From Dietzia alimentaria 72 (GTDB lineage Bacteria > Actinomycetota > Actinomycetes > Mycobacteriales > Mycobacteriaceae), in NCBI RefSeq assembly GCF_000226215.1, contig NZ_AGFF01000023.1, positions 434,001 to 498,000 of the forward strand: a stretch of 64,000 nucleotides of DNA. The letters run 5' to 3'. The notes under the pieces were generated by a model. That model ran no database searches and had not been told where the DNA came from. It saw only the letters and a list, made by a program, of their open reading frames with translations. Both the position numbers and the translations under genes were made by a program. Shown here piece after piece: positions 19,756-29,057 of the stretch; position 1 is the first letter of the stretch; each line of letters begins with the position of its first letter.

Positions 19756-21239
19756 CGCTCCGTGGGCGGATCATCGGCACCGAGATCGAGTTCGGCATTG
19801 TCGCGGTGGGCCAGCCACTGCTCAGCTCGGTGGTCACCTCCACGCAGGTGATCAAGGCGTACTCGGACCCGGGGGAGAGCGCGGGTGCTACGGACGAGAC
19901 CCGCTGGGACTACGGCTCCGAGTCGCCGTTGCGTGATGCGCGCGGCTTCGACCTGGGCGCGGCACGCATGTACGACCCGAGCGAGTTCGGGGTGACCAAC
20001 CGCGTGCTGACCAACGGTGCCCGCTTCTACGTGGACCACGCCCACCCCGAGTACTCAGCGCCGGAGGTCGACTCGCCCCTGGACGCGGTGGTCTGGGACA
20101 AAGCTGGCGAACTGGTTATGCACCGCGCTGGCGTGGAGTCCACGGCGACCGAGGGAAACGCCGAACTCAAGCTGTACAAGAACAACGTCGACGGCAAGGG
20201 CGCTTCGTACGGTGCGCACGAGAACTACCTGGTGCGCCGCGACGTCGACTTTGACGCCCTCACGATGAGCCTGGCCCCGCACCTGCTGTCCCGGCAGGTG
20301 TATTGCGGAGCCGGTCGCGTGGGCATCGGGCAGGAGGGACAGAAGGCCGGTTTCCAGCTGTCCCAGCGGGCCGACTACATCGAGGTGCTCACCGGCCTCG
20401 AGACCACGCTGCGTCGCGGCATCATCAACACCCGCGACGAGCCACACGCCTCGGACGAGAAATGGCGTCGCCTGCACGTGATCATCGGTGATGCGAACAT
20501 GTCGGAGCTGGCGACTTATCTCAAGATCGGTACCACCTGCCTGGTGCTGGACGCGATCGAGGCCGGCGTCGACTTCTCCGATCTGGTCCCCGTGGATCCG
20601 GTCGAGGCGGTGCACGTGATCAGCCAAGACCCGTCGCTCGCCGCCACGGTGCCGCTGCCCGACGGCCGCGAGTTCACCGGAATAGAGCTGCAGCGCCAGA
20701 TCCTGGCACGGGTCGCCGACGTGATCGGGGACGGCTCCGGTCGCCCGGAGTGGTCGCTCGACGTCCTCACCGAGTGGCAACGGATTCTCGATGCACTGGA
20801 GGAGAGTCCGATGTCCTGCGCTGACCGGCTGGACTGGCCCGCCAAGCTACGGTTACTCGAGGGTTTCCGACTGCGAGACTCGCTCGGTTGGGACTCCGCG
20901 CGACTCGCGCTCATCGACTTTCAGTATCACGACATTGATCCCCAGCGCGGCCTCTACAACCGTCTGGTGAGTAAAGGCGCGATGCTCCGGCTCACCACCG
21001 ACGAGCAACTCGAGTCGGCCGTCACCACCCCGCCCGAGCGCACGCGGGCGTGGGCCCGGGGGCGTTTCCTCGCCGAACTCGGCGATCGCGTACGGGCCGC
21101 CGGGTGGGATCACGTCGTCGTCACCGACTCCCGCGGTCAGCCCCGCCACGTTGACCTCACTGACCCGTACACAGGGACCCGCGAGTTCTGCGAGGCCACT
21201 CCTGGCTTCCTCGACCCCGACGGCCCCACCACCACATAG
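19752..21239 (+). CDS. dop: Pup deamidase/depupylase
   Basis: 495 aa, GTG start in a GTGA overlap with arc. Glutamine-synthetase-like enzyme that converts the C-terminal Gln of Pup to Glu and removes Pup from substrates. Key features: nucleotide/metal-binding GTEIEFGI near residue 10, a Dop-specific loop (residues ~40-80 including ETRWDYGSESP, absent from PafA), RFYVDHAHPEYSAPE, and KNNVDGKGASYGAHENY. Deamidation is required here because Pup ends in Gln. Confidence 0.96.
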   Translation: MTLRGRIIGTEIEFGIVAVGQPLLSSVVTSTQVIKAYSDPGESAGATDETRWDYGSESPLRDARGFDLGAARMYDPSEFGVTNRVLTNGARFYVDHAHPEYSAPEVDSPLDAVVWDKAGELVMHRAGVESTATEGNAELKLYKNNVDGKGASYGAHENYLVRRDVDFDALTMSLAPHLLSRQVYCGAGRVGIGQEGQKAGFQLSQRADYIEVLTGLETTLRRGIINTRDEPHASDEKWRRLHVIIGDANMSELATYLKIGTTCLVLDAIEAGVDFSDLVPVDPVEAVHVISQDPSLAATVPLPDGREFTGIELQRQILARVADVIGDGSGRPEWSLDVLTEWQRILDALEESPMSCADRLDWPAKLRLLEGFRLRDSLGWDSARLALIDFQYHDIDPQRGLYNRLVSKGAMLRLTTDEQLESAVTTPPERTRAWARGRFLAELGDRVRAAGWDHVVVTDSRGQPRHVDLTDPYTGTREFCEATPGFLDPDGPTTT

Positions 21240-21250
21240 GAGCGAGACCC

Positions 21251-21427
21251 ATGTCCCAGATCCAGAAGAACGCCGGCGGTCCGGCCGACGGCGACGACGA
21301 GGCCGGCCAGGTGGCCAAGACCGCCGACACCACCTCCGCCGACTCACTGCTCGACGAAATCGACGACATCCTGGAGACCAATGCCGAGGAGTTCGTGAAG
21401 TCCTACGTCCAGAAGGGCGGGCAGTAG
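21251..21427 (+). CDS. pup: Prokaryotic ubiquitin-like protein Pup
   Basis: 58 aa; AGGAG 8 bp before the ATG. Intrinsically disordered acidic modifier; the central ARC-binding helix is SADSLLDEIDDILETNAEEF, and the C-terminus is FVKSYVQKGGQ, so it ends in GGQ and needs Dop to become GGE before ligation by PafA. It sits 11 bp after dop and 6 bp before pafA; no proteasome subunit genes intervene. Confidence 0.97.
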   Translation: MSQIQKNAGGPADGDDEAGQVAKTADTTSADSLLDEIDDILETNAEEFVKSYVQKGGQ

Positions 21428-21433
21428 ACCGTC

Positions 21434-22840
21434 ATGATCCGTCGCATCGTCGGTATCGAGACGGAGTTCGGGATCACGAGCGTCGGCGTGGAGGGTGGAC
21501 GCTCTCTCGGTGCCGACGAGATCGCCCGCTACCTGTTCCGGCCCGTGGTCGAGCGCTGGCGTAGTTCCAACGTGTTCCTCGGGAACGGCTCCCGCCTCTA
21601 CCTCGACGTGGGATCACACCCCGAGTACGCGACCGCCGAATGCGACGGCCTCCGGCAATTGGTCGCGCACGACAGGGCCGGGGAGCGGATCGTGGACGAT
21701 CTGGCACTCGATGCGGAGCGGTCCCTCGCCGCCGAGGGGATCAACGCGAAGGTCTACCTGTTCAAGAACAACACCGACAGTGTCGGCAACTCCTATGGTT
21801 GCCACGAGAACTACCTGCTGGACAGGTCCACGCAGGTGCGCAGCATCGCCACGACCCTGCTGCCTTTCCTCGTGAGTCGCCAGTTGATCTGCGGTGCGGG
21901 CAAGATCATGCCCGGGACACCGGCCGGGGTCGGACTCGGTGAGATCGAAGGACCTACGTTCTGCTTCTCGCAGCGGGCTGAACATATGTGGGACGGCGTC
22001 TCCTCCGCCACCACGCGATCCCGGCCGCTCATCAACACACGCGACGAGCCGCACGCGGATTCCACGAGATTCCGGCGCATGCACGTGATCGTGGGCGACT
22101 CCAACATGATCGAGACCACGACGCTGCTCAAGATCGCCAGTACCAGGCTCGTGCTGGAGATGCTCGAGGCGGGAATCGAGCTGCGGCCAATGGCGGTGGC
22201 GCACCCGGTTCGGGCGATCCGCGAGATCAGCCGCGACCTCACCGGTACCCGACCGGTGACTCTGGCAGACGGCACCGCCATGACAGCCCTGGAGATCCAG
22301 CGGGAGTTCCTCGCCGCGGTCCACCGCTATCTCGCGGCAGGCGGGTGGGAGCGCGACGACCGCTCGACCGTCGAGCACTGTGTCGCGCTGTGGGAGCGCG
22401 TTCTCGACGCGGTCGAGTCGGGCGACCACGATTCGATCGCCGCAGACATCGACTGGGCCGCCAAACTCCGACTCATGCGGCAGGTGCAGGCGAAAACCGG
22501 TGTCGATCTCGATCACCCCAGGCTCGCGCAGCTCGACCTGACCTATCACGACATCCGGCCGGGTCGTGGGTTGCACTCGGTCCTCGAGCGACGGGGCCTC
22601 GTCTCGCGCGTCGTGGACGACACCGAGGTCGAACGAGCCCGTACCGAAGCTCCGGCCACCACCCGTGCGGCGCTCCGCGGCCGATTCATCAACGCGGCAC
22701 GCGAATCAGGGCGCGATCACACCGTGGACTGGGTGCATCTGAAAGTCTCCGACGGGACGTTGCCCACTGTAGCCCTGACCGACCCGTTCGCCCACGAGGA
22801 TCAGCGTGTCGACGACCTCATCGCAGCGCTCGGGCGATAG
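21434..22840 (+). CDS. pafA: Pup--protein ligase
   Basis: 468 aa. Glutamine-synthetase-like ligase that phosphorylates the C-terminal Glu of Pup and joins it to substrate lysines. It begins with GIETEFGI (nucleotide/Mg), then [21 protein letters not shown] with the conserved catalytic Asp region, and [18 protein letters not shown]. The Dop-type loop is missing, which separates it from Dop. Usually prcB and prcA precede pafA in mycobacteria; here pup abuts it directly. Confidence 0.97.
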   Translation: MIRRIVGIETEFGITSVGVEGGRSLGADEIARYLFRPVVERWRSSNVFLGNGSRLYLDVGSHPEYATAECDGLRQLVAHDRAGERIVDDLALDAERSLAAEGINAKVYLFKNNTDSVGNSYGCHENYLLDRSTQVRSIATTLLPFLVSRQLICGAGKIMPGTPAGVGLGEIEGPTFCFSQRAEHMWDGVSSATTRSRPLINTRDEPHADSTRFRRMHVIVGDSNMIETTTLLKIASTRLVLEMLEAGIELRPMAVAHPVRAIREISRDLTGTRPVTLADGTAMTALEIQREFLAAVHRYLAAGGWERDDRSTVEHCVALWERVLDAVESGDHDSIAADIDWAAKLRLMRQVQAKTGVDLDHPRLAQLDLTYHDIRPGRGLHSVLERRGLVSRVVDDTEVERARTEAPATTRAALRGRFINAARESGRDHTVDWVHLKVSDGTLPTVALTDPFAHEDQRVDDLIAALGR

Positions 22841-22851
22841 CGTTCCTCGAC

Positions 22852-23817
22852 GTGTCCACCTCGAAGTCACAGCGACTGGTCAACCTCGTCATCTGCCTGC
22901 GGTCGACCAACGCTTACCTATCGGCCGGCGAGATCAGCCGGATGGTGCAGGGCTACGACGACTGTGAGAACGAAGCAGCCTTCCTGCGGATGTTCGAGCG
23001 CGACAAGCGTGAGCTCCGGGACGTTGGGGTCCCGCTCGAGCAGGGCGCCTCGCTCGCACCGGGCTCGCCTGCCGGGTACCGCATCCCGGCGCACGGGTAC
23101 GAGCTGCCGGAGATCACGCTGACCCCGGAGCAGGCCGGCGTCCTCGCGGTGGCCTCCGAAGTCTGGCGCGAGGGCGAGCGTGCCGCGAGAGCCGGCGGAG
23201 CACTGGCCAAACTCACCGCGGCCGGAATCGATCCCGTCCACGACGCAGGAGCTACCGTGACGGTCCAGGACCCCGCCGAGCTCGCCACCGCGGCCCTTGT
23301 CGCGGAAGCCCTCGCCGAGGGCGTGGTGGTGACCTTCTCCCATACCCAGGCCGGTGCCTCGGAGTCCACCTCCCGGCGGGTCGAGCCGTGGTGGACGGGC
23401 TCCCGCCACGGCCACTGGTACCTGGTCGGTCACGACCTGGACCGCGGTCAACCGCGAACGTTCCGCCTCGTGCGCGTCTCGGACGTGCGGCTCGACCAGG
23501 CCCGCCGCACCGTGCCAGTTCCGCCCACCACCCAGGTGCTGGCGCTCCTCGACGACGCCGTTTCCCGGTTGAATCCCCTAGTCGAGGCCACGGTGTGGGC
23601 TGCCGACGGTCGTGCTGCGGAACTGCGGGCGATGGCACGGTCGCACTCGCCTGTCGAGCGTTTCGGACGCTCGGGCACCGATCTCGGTATCTCCGCGCCG
23701 CTGGCCGAATTGTCGTCGCTCGTCGCGTCGCAGGGCGCGGACGCGGTGGCTTTGCGCCCCGCCGACCTGAGGGTGCGAGTCGTATCGATCCTCACCGCGG
23801 CCGAGGAGTCCGTCTGA
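22852..23817 (+). CDS. pafB: WYL-domain transcriptional regulator PafB
   Basis: 321 aa, GTG start. N-terminal winged HTH (QRLVNLVICLRSTNAYLSAGEISRMV) followed by a WYL domain (WYLVGHDLDRGQPRTFRLVRVSDV) and a C-terminal extension. With PafC it forms the activator of the LexA/RecA-independent DNA-damage response in mycobacteria. Overlaps pafC by 1 bp (TGATG). An upstream in-frame extension is antisense/alternate-frame to pafA and was rejected. Confidence 0.93.
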   Translation: MSTSKSQRLVNLVICLRSTNAYLSAGEISRMVQGYDDCENEAAFLRMFERDKRELRDVGVPLEQGASLAPGSPAGYRIPAHGYELPEITLTPEQAGVLAVASEVWREGERAARAGGALAKLTAAGIDPVHDAGATVTVQDPAELATAALVAEALAEGVVVTFSHTQAGASESTSRRVEPWWTGSRHGHWYLVGHDLDRGQPRTFRLVRVSDVRLDQARRTVPVPPTTQVLALLDDAVSRLNPLVEATVWAADGRAAELRAMARSHSPVERFGRSGTDLGISAPLAELSSLVASQGADAVALRPADLRVRVVSILTAAEESV

Positions 23818-24773
23818 TGAGCCCACGTTCCGTTCCCCTGGCCATGCTGCTGAGCGTGGTGCCCTACTTCCACAGTCGCGGGCCCGTGCCGGTGACCGAG
23901 GCCGCCAGAGATCTCGGTATGACCGAGAAGCAGCTCCGTTCGGCCCTCTGGCAACTGTGGTCGTGTGGACTGCCCGGTTACGGCCCCGGTGATCTCATCG
24001 ACCTCGCGTTCTCTTCAGAGGACCTGGACGACGCCGAGATGGTCGAGGTGACCTTCACCGCAGGCATCGACCGCCCGGTCCGGCTCACCGCCGCGGAGGC
24101 CGTGACCCTGGAGACCGGACTGGCGGTGTTTCTCGGGCAGCCGGAGGTGGTGGACCAGCAGGCGCTGCGCAACCTCCTGCGTACGCTTCGTACCGCCGCC
24201 GGCACCGACGCCGGGATCGACGGCAACCCCGAGTCACGATCAGTGGTGTCCGATCCGGATGCCGACCTGGTGCGCACCGCTGTGCACGACGGTCGCGCGC
24301 TGCGGTTCGTCTACCACTCGGCCAGCTCGGACACCTCGACCACACGTGTGGTCGACCCGGCCCGCCTGTCTCTGTCCGACGGCCACTCGTATGTCCACGG
24401 CGTGGATCGCGGGTCCGGCCAATGGCGCATGTTCCGTACCGACCGGATGGAAGGAGTCGAAGACGTAGGCCCACGCCGTGCGCTGGGGCCCGAACCCGAG
24501 GACGACGGCGACAGCGACATCCGGGTGGAACCGGCCAAGGTCCCGGCCAGTGCTGCCTGGTTCATCGACGAATTCCGGTTCCGTTCCGTCGTCCGCCGCC
24601 CTGACGGAGATCTGGATGTGGAGATCGGATACCACGATCGCGCGTGGTTGCTGCGCTTCCTGCTCGGGCACGCCGACGTGGTGACGCCCACCGACCCGGA
24701 ACTGACCGCGGAAGTCGCGTCCCGCGCTTCTCATGGACTGACCGCGTACGGTGTTGGCGGCGACCCCACCTAA
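23817..24773 (+). CDS. pafC: WYL-domain transcriptional regulator PafC
   Basis: 318 aa, ATG overlapping the pafB stop. HTH at residues ~1-55 (VPVTEAARDLGMTEKQLRSALWQL), WYL-type domain in the middle (LRFVYHSASSDTSTTRVVDPARL...SYVHGVD) and WCX-like C-terminal region. Partner of PafB; the tandem arrangement and 1-bp overlap indicate stoichiometric expression. Confidence 0.93.
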   Translation: MSPRSVPLAMLLSVVPYFHSRGPVPVTEAARDLGMTEKQLRSALWQLWSCGLPGYGPGDLIDLAFSSEDLDDAEMVEVTFTAGIDRPVRLTAAEAVTLETGLAVFLGQPEVVDQQALRNLLRTLRTAAGTDAGIDGNPESRSVVSDPDADLVRTAVHDGRALRFVYHSASSDTSTTRVVDPARLSLSDGHSYVHGVDRGSGQWRMFRTDRMEGVEDVGPRRALGPEPEDDGDSDIRVEPAKVPASAAWFIDEFRFRSVVRRPDGDLDVEIGYHDRAWLLRFLLGHADVVTPTDPELTAEVASRASHGLTAYGVGGDPT

Positions 24774-24853
24774 GACCATGAAATAGACGTGAATTAGCAG
24801 GTCACCATCTATATCGACCACTCCCGCGAGGAGGCATCTCAACCGGGGTGCGT

Positions 24854-24859
24854 TAGCAT
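24854..24859 (+). promoter_or_regulatory. Candidate -10 element for tatA
   Basis: TAGCAT, 30 bp before the tatA ATG, within the 116-bp pafC-tatA gap. The tatA ribosome site GGAGG lies between them. Confidence 0.35.
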
Positions 24860-24889
24860 GGACATGTTGTCAAACAAACGGAGGTTGAC

Positions 24890-25297
24890 ATGGGTGCGCT
24901 GAGCATCTGGCACTGGCTTATCGTCCTCGCGGTGGTGCTCCTACTCTTCGGTTCGAAGAAGCTCCCGGACGCAGCCCGAGGCCTCGGGCGGTCGATGCGC
25001 ATCTTCAAGTCCGAGATGAAGGAGATGCAGAACGACGACAAGGCGGGGGAGCCCCAGGATCCCCAGGCCATCACGCAGGGGGGCCAGACCGACGCGGCTC
25101 AATTCGTGCAGCCGCAGGCCCAGCAGTACACGCAGCCGCAGAGTCAGCCGCCGGCTCAACCCCAGAATTTCCCACAGGCCCCGCAGCAGCCGGCTCCGTC
25201 TCCGTCGCCTCAGGCCCCGCAGCAGCCCGGTCCGCCCCAGCAGCACTCCGACCCCACCGCCCCGTTCAACGGCGGTCAGGGTCAGCCGGGCCAGTAG
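24890..25297 (+). CDS. tatA: Sec-independent protein translocase subunit TatA
   Basis: 135 aa. One N-terminal transmembrane helix ([20 protein letters not shown]) with the conserved FGSKKLPD hinge, then an amphipathic helix ([16 protein letters not shown]). The remaining ~80 residues are an unusually long Gln/Pro-rich disordered tail. Forms the twin-arginine export pore with TatC. GGAGG lies 7 bp before the ATG; tatC starts 12 bp after the stop. Confidence 0.96.
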   Translation: MGALSIWHWLIVLAVVLLLFGSKKLPDAARGLGRSMRIFKSEMKEMQNDDKAGEPQDPQAITQGGQTDAAQFVQPQAQQYTQPQSQPPAQPQNFPQAPQQPAPSPSPQAPQQPGPPQQHSDPTAPFNGGQGQPGQ

Positions 25298-25309
25298 GCC
25301 CCGCACTCC

Positions 25310-26386
25310 ATGACGTCCACAGGCTCCGCGGACACTGGCGCCACCCGCAAGGGGGGCGCCGGTCGACTGCGATCCACACGCCGTCGAAGGCCACGTAACG
25401 CCGACGGCACCATGCCACTGATCGAGCACATCTATGAGCTGCGCAACCGCCTACTGATCGCGGTGGCGGCGATCGTGGTGACCCTCGGCTTCGGATTCTG
25501 GTGGTACGGCACCGGCTTCTTCGGAATCCCGTCACTCGGCGGCATTCTCACCGGCCCGTACTGCGACATCCCGCCCGGTGCCCGCCTTCAGCTCGGGGAC
25601 GCCGGCGACGAGTGCCGTCTGCTGGCGACCGGCCCCTTCGAGCAGTTCATGCTCAGGCTCAAAGTCTCCGCGACTGCCGGCATTGTGCTCGCCAGCCCGG
25701 TGTGGCTCTACCAGCTCTGGGCGTTCATCACACCGGGACTGCACAAGAGCGAAAAGCGGTACGGGTTCGTGTTCACGATCCTTGCAGCGATCCTCTTCAT
25801 CGGTGGCGCGGTCCTCGCCTACATCGTGATCGTCCACGCCCTCGAGTTCCTCCTCTCGATCGGCGACAACGTCCAGACCACCGCGCTGTCCGGCACGCAG
25901 TATTTCACGTTCCTCATCCAGCTCATCCTCATCTTCGGAGTGAGCTTCGAGATCCCGCTGCTGATCGCCATGCTCAATGTGGCGGGCATCCTCAGCTACG
26001 AGGTGCTGGCCAGGTCCCGGCGGGGAATCATCATGGGCATCTTCGTCTTTGCCGCCGTCGCCTCACCCGGGCAGGACCCCTTCTCGATGCTCGCACTCGC
26101 GGTCGCCGTGTGTGTACTCGTGGAGGCCTCGATCCAGTTCACCCGCCTGCATGACCGGCGGCGGAAAAAGAAGCGTGCAGACTGGCTCGAAGTCGACGAT
26201 GAGACCGCGTCACCGCTCGGCACATCGGAGGGACTCGGCGGTTCTACGGGCGTCGGCGGATCCGGCCCCCTCGACCGCCCGGCCACCGTCTCGGCCTCCA
26301 CCGACACGGTCTCCCACAGCCCTGGGAGTACCCGTCCGCTCCAGGCCCCAACCGAGGGTGGATCCGTGTATGACGACACCATCTGA
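25310..26386 (+). CDS. tatC: Sec-independent protein translocase subunit TatC
   Basis: 358 aa. Six transmembrane helices; recognises twin-arginine signal peptides. Family signatures are MPLIEHIYELRNRLL at the first cytoplasmic segment (signal-peptide-binding Glu) and FEQFMLRLKVS before the second helix. The C-terminal ~80 residues are polar and low-complexity, longer than in most TatC proteins. The end overlaps the helY start by 17 bp. Confidence 0.95.
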   Translation: MTSTGSADTGATRKGGAGRLRSTRRRRPRNADGTMPLIEHIYELRNRLLIAVAAIVVTLGFGFWWYGTGFFGIPSLGGILTGPYCDIPPGARLQLGDAGDECRLLATGPFEQFMLRLKVSATAGIVLASPVWLYQLWAFITPGLHKSEKRYGFVFTILAAILFIGGAVLAYIVIVHALEFLLSIGDNVQTTALSGTQYFTFLIQLILIFGVSFEIPLLIAMLNVAGILSYEVLARSRRGIIMGIFVFAAVASPGQDPFSMLALAVAVCVLVEASIQFTRLHDRRRKKKRADWLEVDDETASPLGTSEGLGGSTGVGGSGPLDRPATVSASTDTVSHSPGSTRPLQAPTEGGSVYDDTI

Positions 26387-29030
26387 TCAGGGCTCCCCGG
26401 CGGACCTCCTCGAGTCGTTTCTCGCCACCGAGGGATTCACGCCGGACCCGTTCCAGATCGAGTCCTTCGCCGCCCTCGACGCCGGCCGTAACCTGCTTGT
26501 GTCCGCGCCGACCGGCTCGGGTAAGACGCTCGTGGGCGAGTACGCCGCACACCGTGCGCTCTCCGGCGGAGGACGGTGCTTCTACACGACCCCCATCAAG
26601 GCCCTCAGCAATCAGAAATTCCGTCAGTTCCGTCAGCGGTTCGGCACCGAGAACGTGGGGCTGCTCACCGGCGACCACTCCATCGACGCGGACGCCCCGA
26701 TCGTTGTGATGACCACCGAGGTCCTGCGCAACATGGTCTACGGCGGAACCTACGCCCTGCACGACCTCGACTGCGTGGTGATGGATGAAATCCACTACCT
26801 GGGTGATCGGTCGCGCGGAGTTGTGTGGGAGGAGATCATCCTCACCCTGGACCCCGCCATCCGGCTCGTCGGACTGTCCGCGACTCTGAGCAACACCGAC
26901 GAGTTGGGGGATTGGATCACCGAGATCCGCGGGGATACCGCCGTGGTCATCTCCGATCGACGTCCGGTTCCACTCGCCCACATGCTGTACACCGATGGAG
27001 ATCTGGTCCCCGTGCGGGCTGCTGCAGATAACCGCCGCCGTGTCAGGGGCGGGTATCACGATGAGAGGGTTGCCGCCCGTCCCCGCGCACAGTGGGCCCG
27101 ACGTCAGGACGTCATCGAGCATCTCGACGACGCTCACCTGCTCCCGGCGATCTATTTCGTCTTCTCGCGAGCGGGCTGTGACGGCGCGGTGTCACAGATG
27201 CGCCGGGCGAGGTTGCGACTGACCACGGGCGAGGAGTCGAGACGGATCGCCTCCCACGTCGACGAGGCCTGCGCAGCGGTGCCGCAGCATGATCTCGACG
27301 CGCTCGATTACTCCTCGTTCCGCGCAGGTCTGGTCAGCGGTATCGCCGCCCACCATGCGGGGATGCTTCCCCTGTTCCGGACCGTTGTGGAAGAACTGTT
27401 CTCCGCGGGGCTGATCAAGGTGGTCTTTGCCACCGAGACTCTCGCGCTGGGGATACATATGCCGGCGCGTGCCGTCGTGCTGGAGAAGACCACCAAGTTC
27501 AACGGCGACACCCATGCGATGCTCACCGCGGCCGAGTACTCGCAGATCACCGGGCGCGCCGGACGCCGCGGTATCGACACGAAGGGCACGGCGGTCGTCC
27601 TGGATCAGCCCGATCTGGACCTTGACGCGTTGTCCGCCCTCGTCGACACCCCGCGGTTTCCGCTGTACAGCGCCTTCGCGCCCGACTACTCGATGGCAGT
27701 CAACCTCGTGGAGCAACGCGGCGTGGAGGAGGCGACCTCACTCATCGGGCGCTCGTTCGCCCAGTTCCAAACCGATCGGACGTTGGTGTCCCGGAGTCGA
27801 GCCATCGAGCGTCGGGCCGACGAACGTGACCGGATGCGCGCCTCGCTCGAGGAGGCCGGGGGAGACACCGATCTCGACGACTACATGGCGTTGCGGGCCG
27901 AACTCAGCCGTATCGAGCGCAAGGCCGAGAAATCGACCCAGAATGATCGGCTCTCCGCAGTTCGAGCGGCAATGCTCAAGCAGACCGCCGGCTCTGTGAT
28001 CACCGTCGGTCGCAAGAGATTCGGGATGGTGGCGACCGTGCTGCAGGTGCGCACCGACATCCAGTCCGATCCCGCGCTGCTCTGTCTCACGGACATCGGC
28101 TGGACCGGGTGGCTGCGCCAGAATGATTTCGCCGCGCCTCCCGTGCCAGTGGGCCGTGTCGACCTGCCAAAGGGCCGTCGCAAGCTCGACGGCCGGGCCA
28201 AGCGCGCCCTCATTCAGCGGATGGAGCACCTCCGCGGCAAGGCCAAGGGGCGCATGAAGAACGCGAAGGCCAAACCGGTTCGTAAGGACCCACGGATCGC
28301 CCCCGCCCGCCGCGCACTTCGCGAGCACCCGCTCCACGAAGCCCCCGGGATCGACAAACTCGCCCGGCTACACGAGCGATGGGCGCGCGCTCACGCGGAC
28401 GTGGTCACCATGACCGGCGAGGTCGAGTCGGACTCCGACTCCCTGGCGCGCCGGTTCCGCCGGATCGTGAAGCTGCTCGAGCATCTCGGCTACCTCGAGG
28501 AATCGGACGGGTCGCTGCGTGCCACCGAGGCCGGGAATCTACTGGCCGGGGTCCATACCGAGCAGGACCTGTTCGTGGCCGAGTGCCTGCGTCGCGGCGT
28601 ATGGCGGGGTCTGGACCCCGCCGGCCTGGCCGCGGTAATCGCAACCGTGGTGGCGCACCCTCGTTCGGAATCCGCCGTCCGCGCACCGTCCGATGAGACC
28701 CTGCGGGCGGCTCTCGACGAGACGGAGCGAGTCGCGACCGACGTTGCCGGCGTCGAGCAGGCACACCGGCTTCCCTCGACACCCGATCTGGATCCCGGAC
28801 TCGCTCCGGTGTTGCACCACTGGGTTTCGGGCGGGGCACTGGCCTCGATTCTCGCCGCCTCCTGGCAGGAAGGCGTGGAACTCACCGCCGGTGACTTCGT
28901 GCGCTCCGCGCGCCTCGTGATGGACCTACTGGCCCAGGTGGCTCAGGTGGCTGAACCGGAGGTCGCACGCACGGCCAGGTCAGCGGTCGGGTCGCTGCGC
29001 CGCGGCGTGGTTCTGGACCACATGACCTGA
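26370..29030 (+). CDS. helY: Ski2-like DExH-box RNA helicase HelY
   Basis: 886 aa. Superfamily 2 helicase: Walker A APTGSGKT at residues 46-53, DExH box VMDEIHYL, motif III SATLSN, motif V FATETLALGIHMPAR and motif VI QITGRAGRRG. The C-terminal half has the DSHCT-type domain (RFRRIVKLLEHLGYLEE). Adjacent to tatAC as in mycobacteria (Rv2092c). The ATG at 26370 fits the Q-motif spacing (DPFQIESF near residue 28). RNA processing role inferred from the family. Confidence 0.93.
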   Translation: MTTPSDQGSPADLLESFLATEGFTPDPFQIESFAALDAGRNLLVSAPTGSGKTLVGEYAAHRALSGGGRCFYTTPIKALSNQKFRQFRQRFGTENVGLLTGDHSIDADAPIVVMTTEVLRNMVYGGTYALHDLDCVVMDEIHYLGDRSRGVVWEEIILTLDPAIRLVGLSATLSNTDELGDWITEIRGDTAVVISDRRPVPLAHMLYTDGDLVPVRAAADNRRRVRGGYHDERVAARPRAQWARRQDVIEHLDDAHLLPAIYFVFSRAGCDGAVSQMRRARLRLTTGEESRRIASHVDEACAAVPQHDLDALDYSSFRAGLVSGIAAHHAGMLPLFRTVVEELFSAGLIKVVFATETLALGIHMPARAVVLEKTTKFNGDTHAMLTAAEYSQITGRAGRRGIDTKGTAVVLDQPDLDLDALSALVDTPRFPLYSAFAPDYSMAVNLVEQRGVEEATSLIGRSFAQFQTDRTLVSRSRAIERRADERDRMRASLEEAGGDTDLDDYMALRAELSRIERKAEKSTQNDRLSAVRAAMLKQTAGSVITVGRKRFGMVATVLQVRTDIQSDPALLCLTDIGWTGWLRQNDFAAPPVPVGRVDLPKGRRKLDGRAKRALIQRMEHLRGKAKGRMKNAKAKPVRKDPRIAPARRALREHPLHEAPGIDKLARLHERWARAHADVVTMTGEVESDSDSLARRFRRIVKLLEHLGYLEESDGSLRATEAGNLLAGVHTEQDLFVAECLRRGVWRGLDPAGLAAVIATVVAHPRSESAVRAPSDETLRAALDETERVATDVAGVEQAHRLPSTPDLDPGLAPVLHHWVSGGALASILAASWQEGVELTAGDFVRSARLVMDLLAQVAQVAEPEVARTARSAVGSLRRGVVLDHMT

Positions 29031-29057
29031 CGCGTACCGAGCCCCGCCCCTCGCGAG

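Noticed and set aside
21988-22851. Long N-terminal extension of pafB
   Set aside because: Runs in another frame through pafA and is Arg-rich; PafB begins naturally at 22852.
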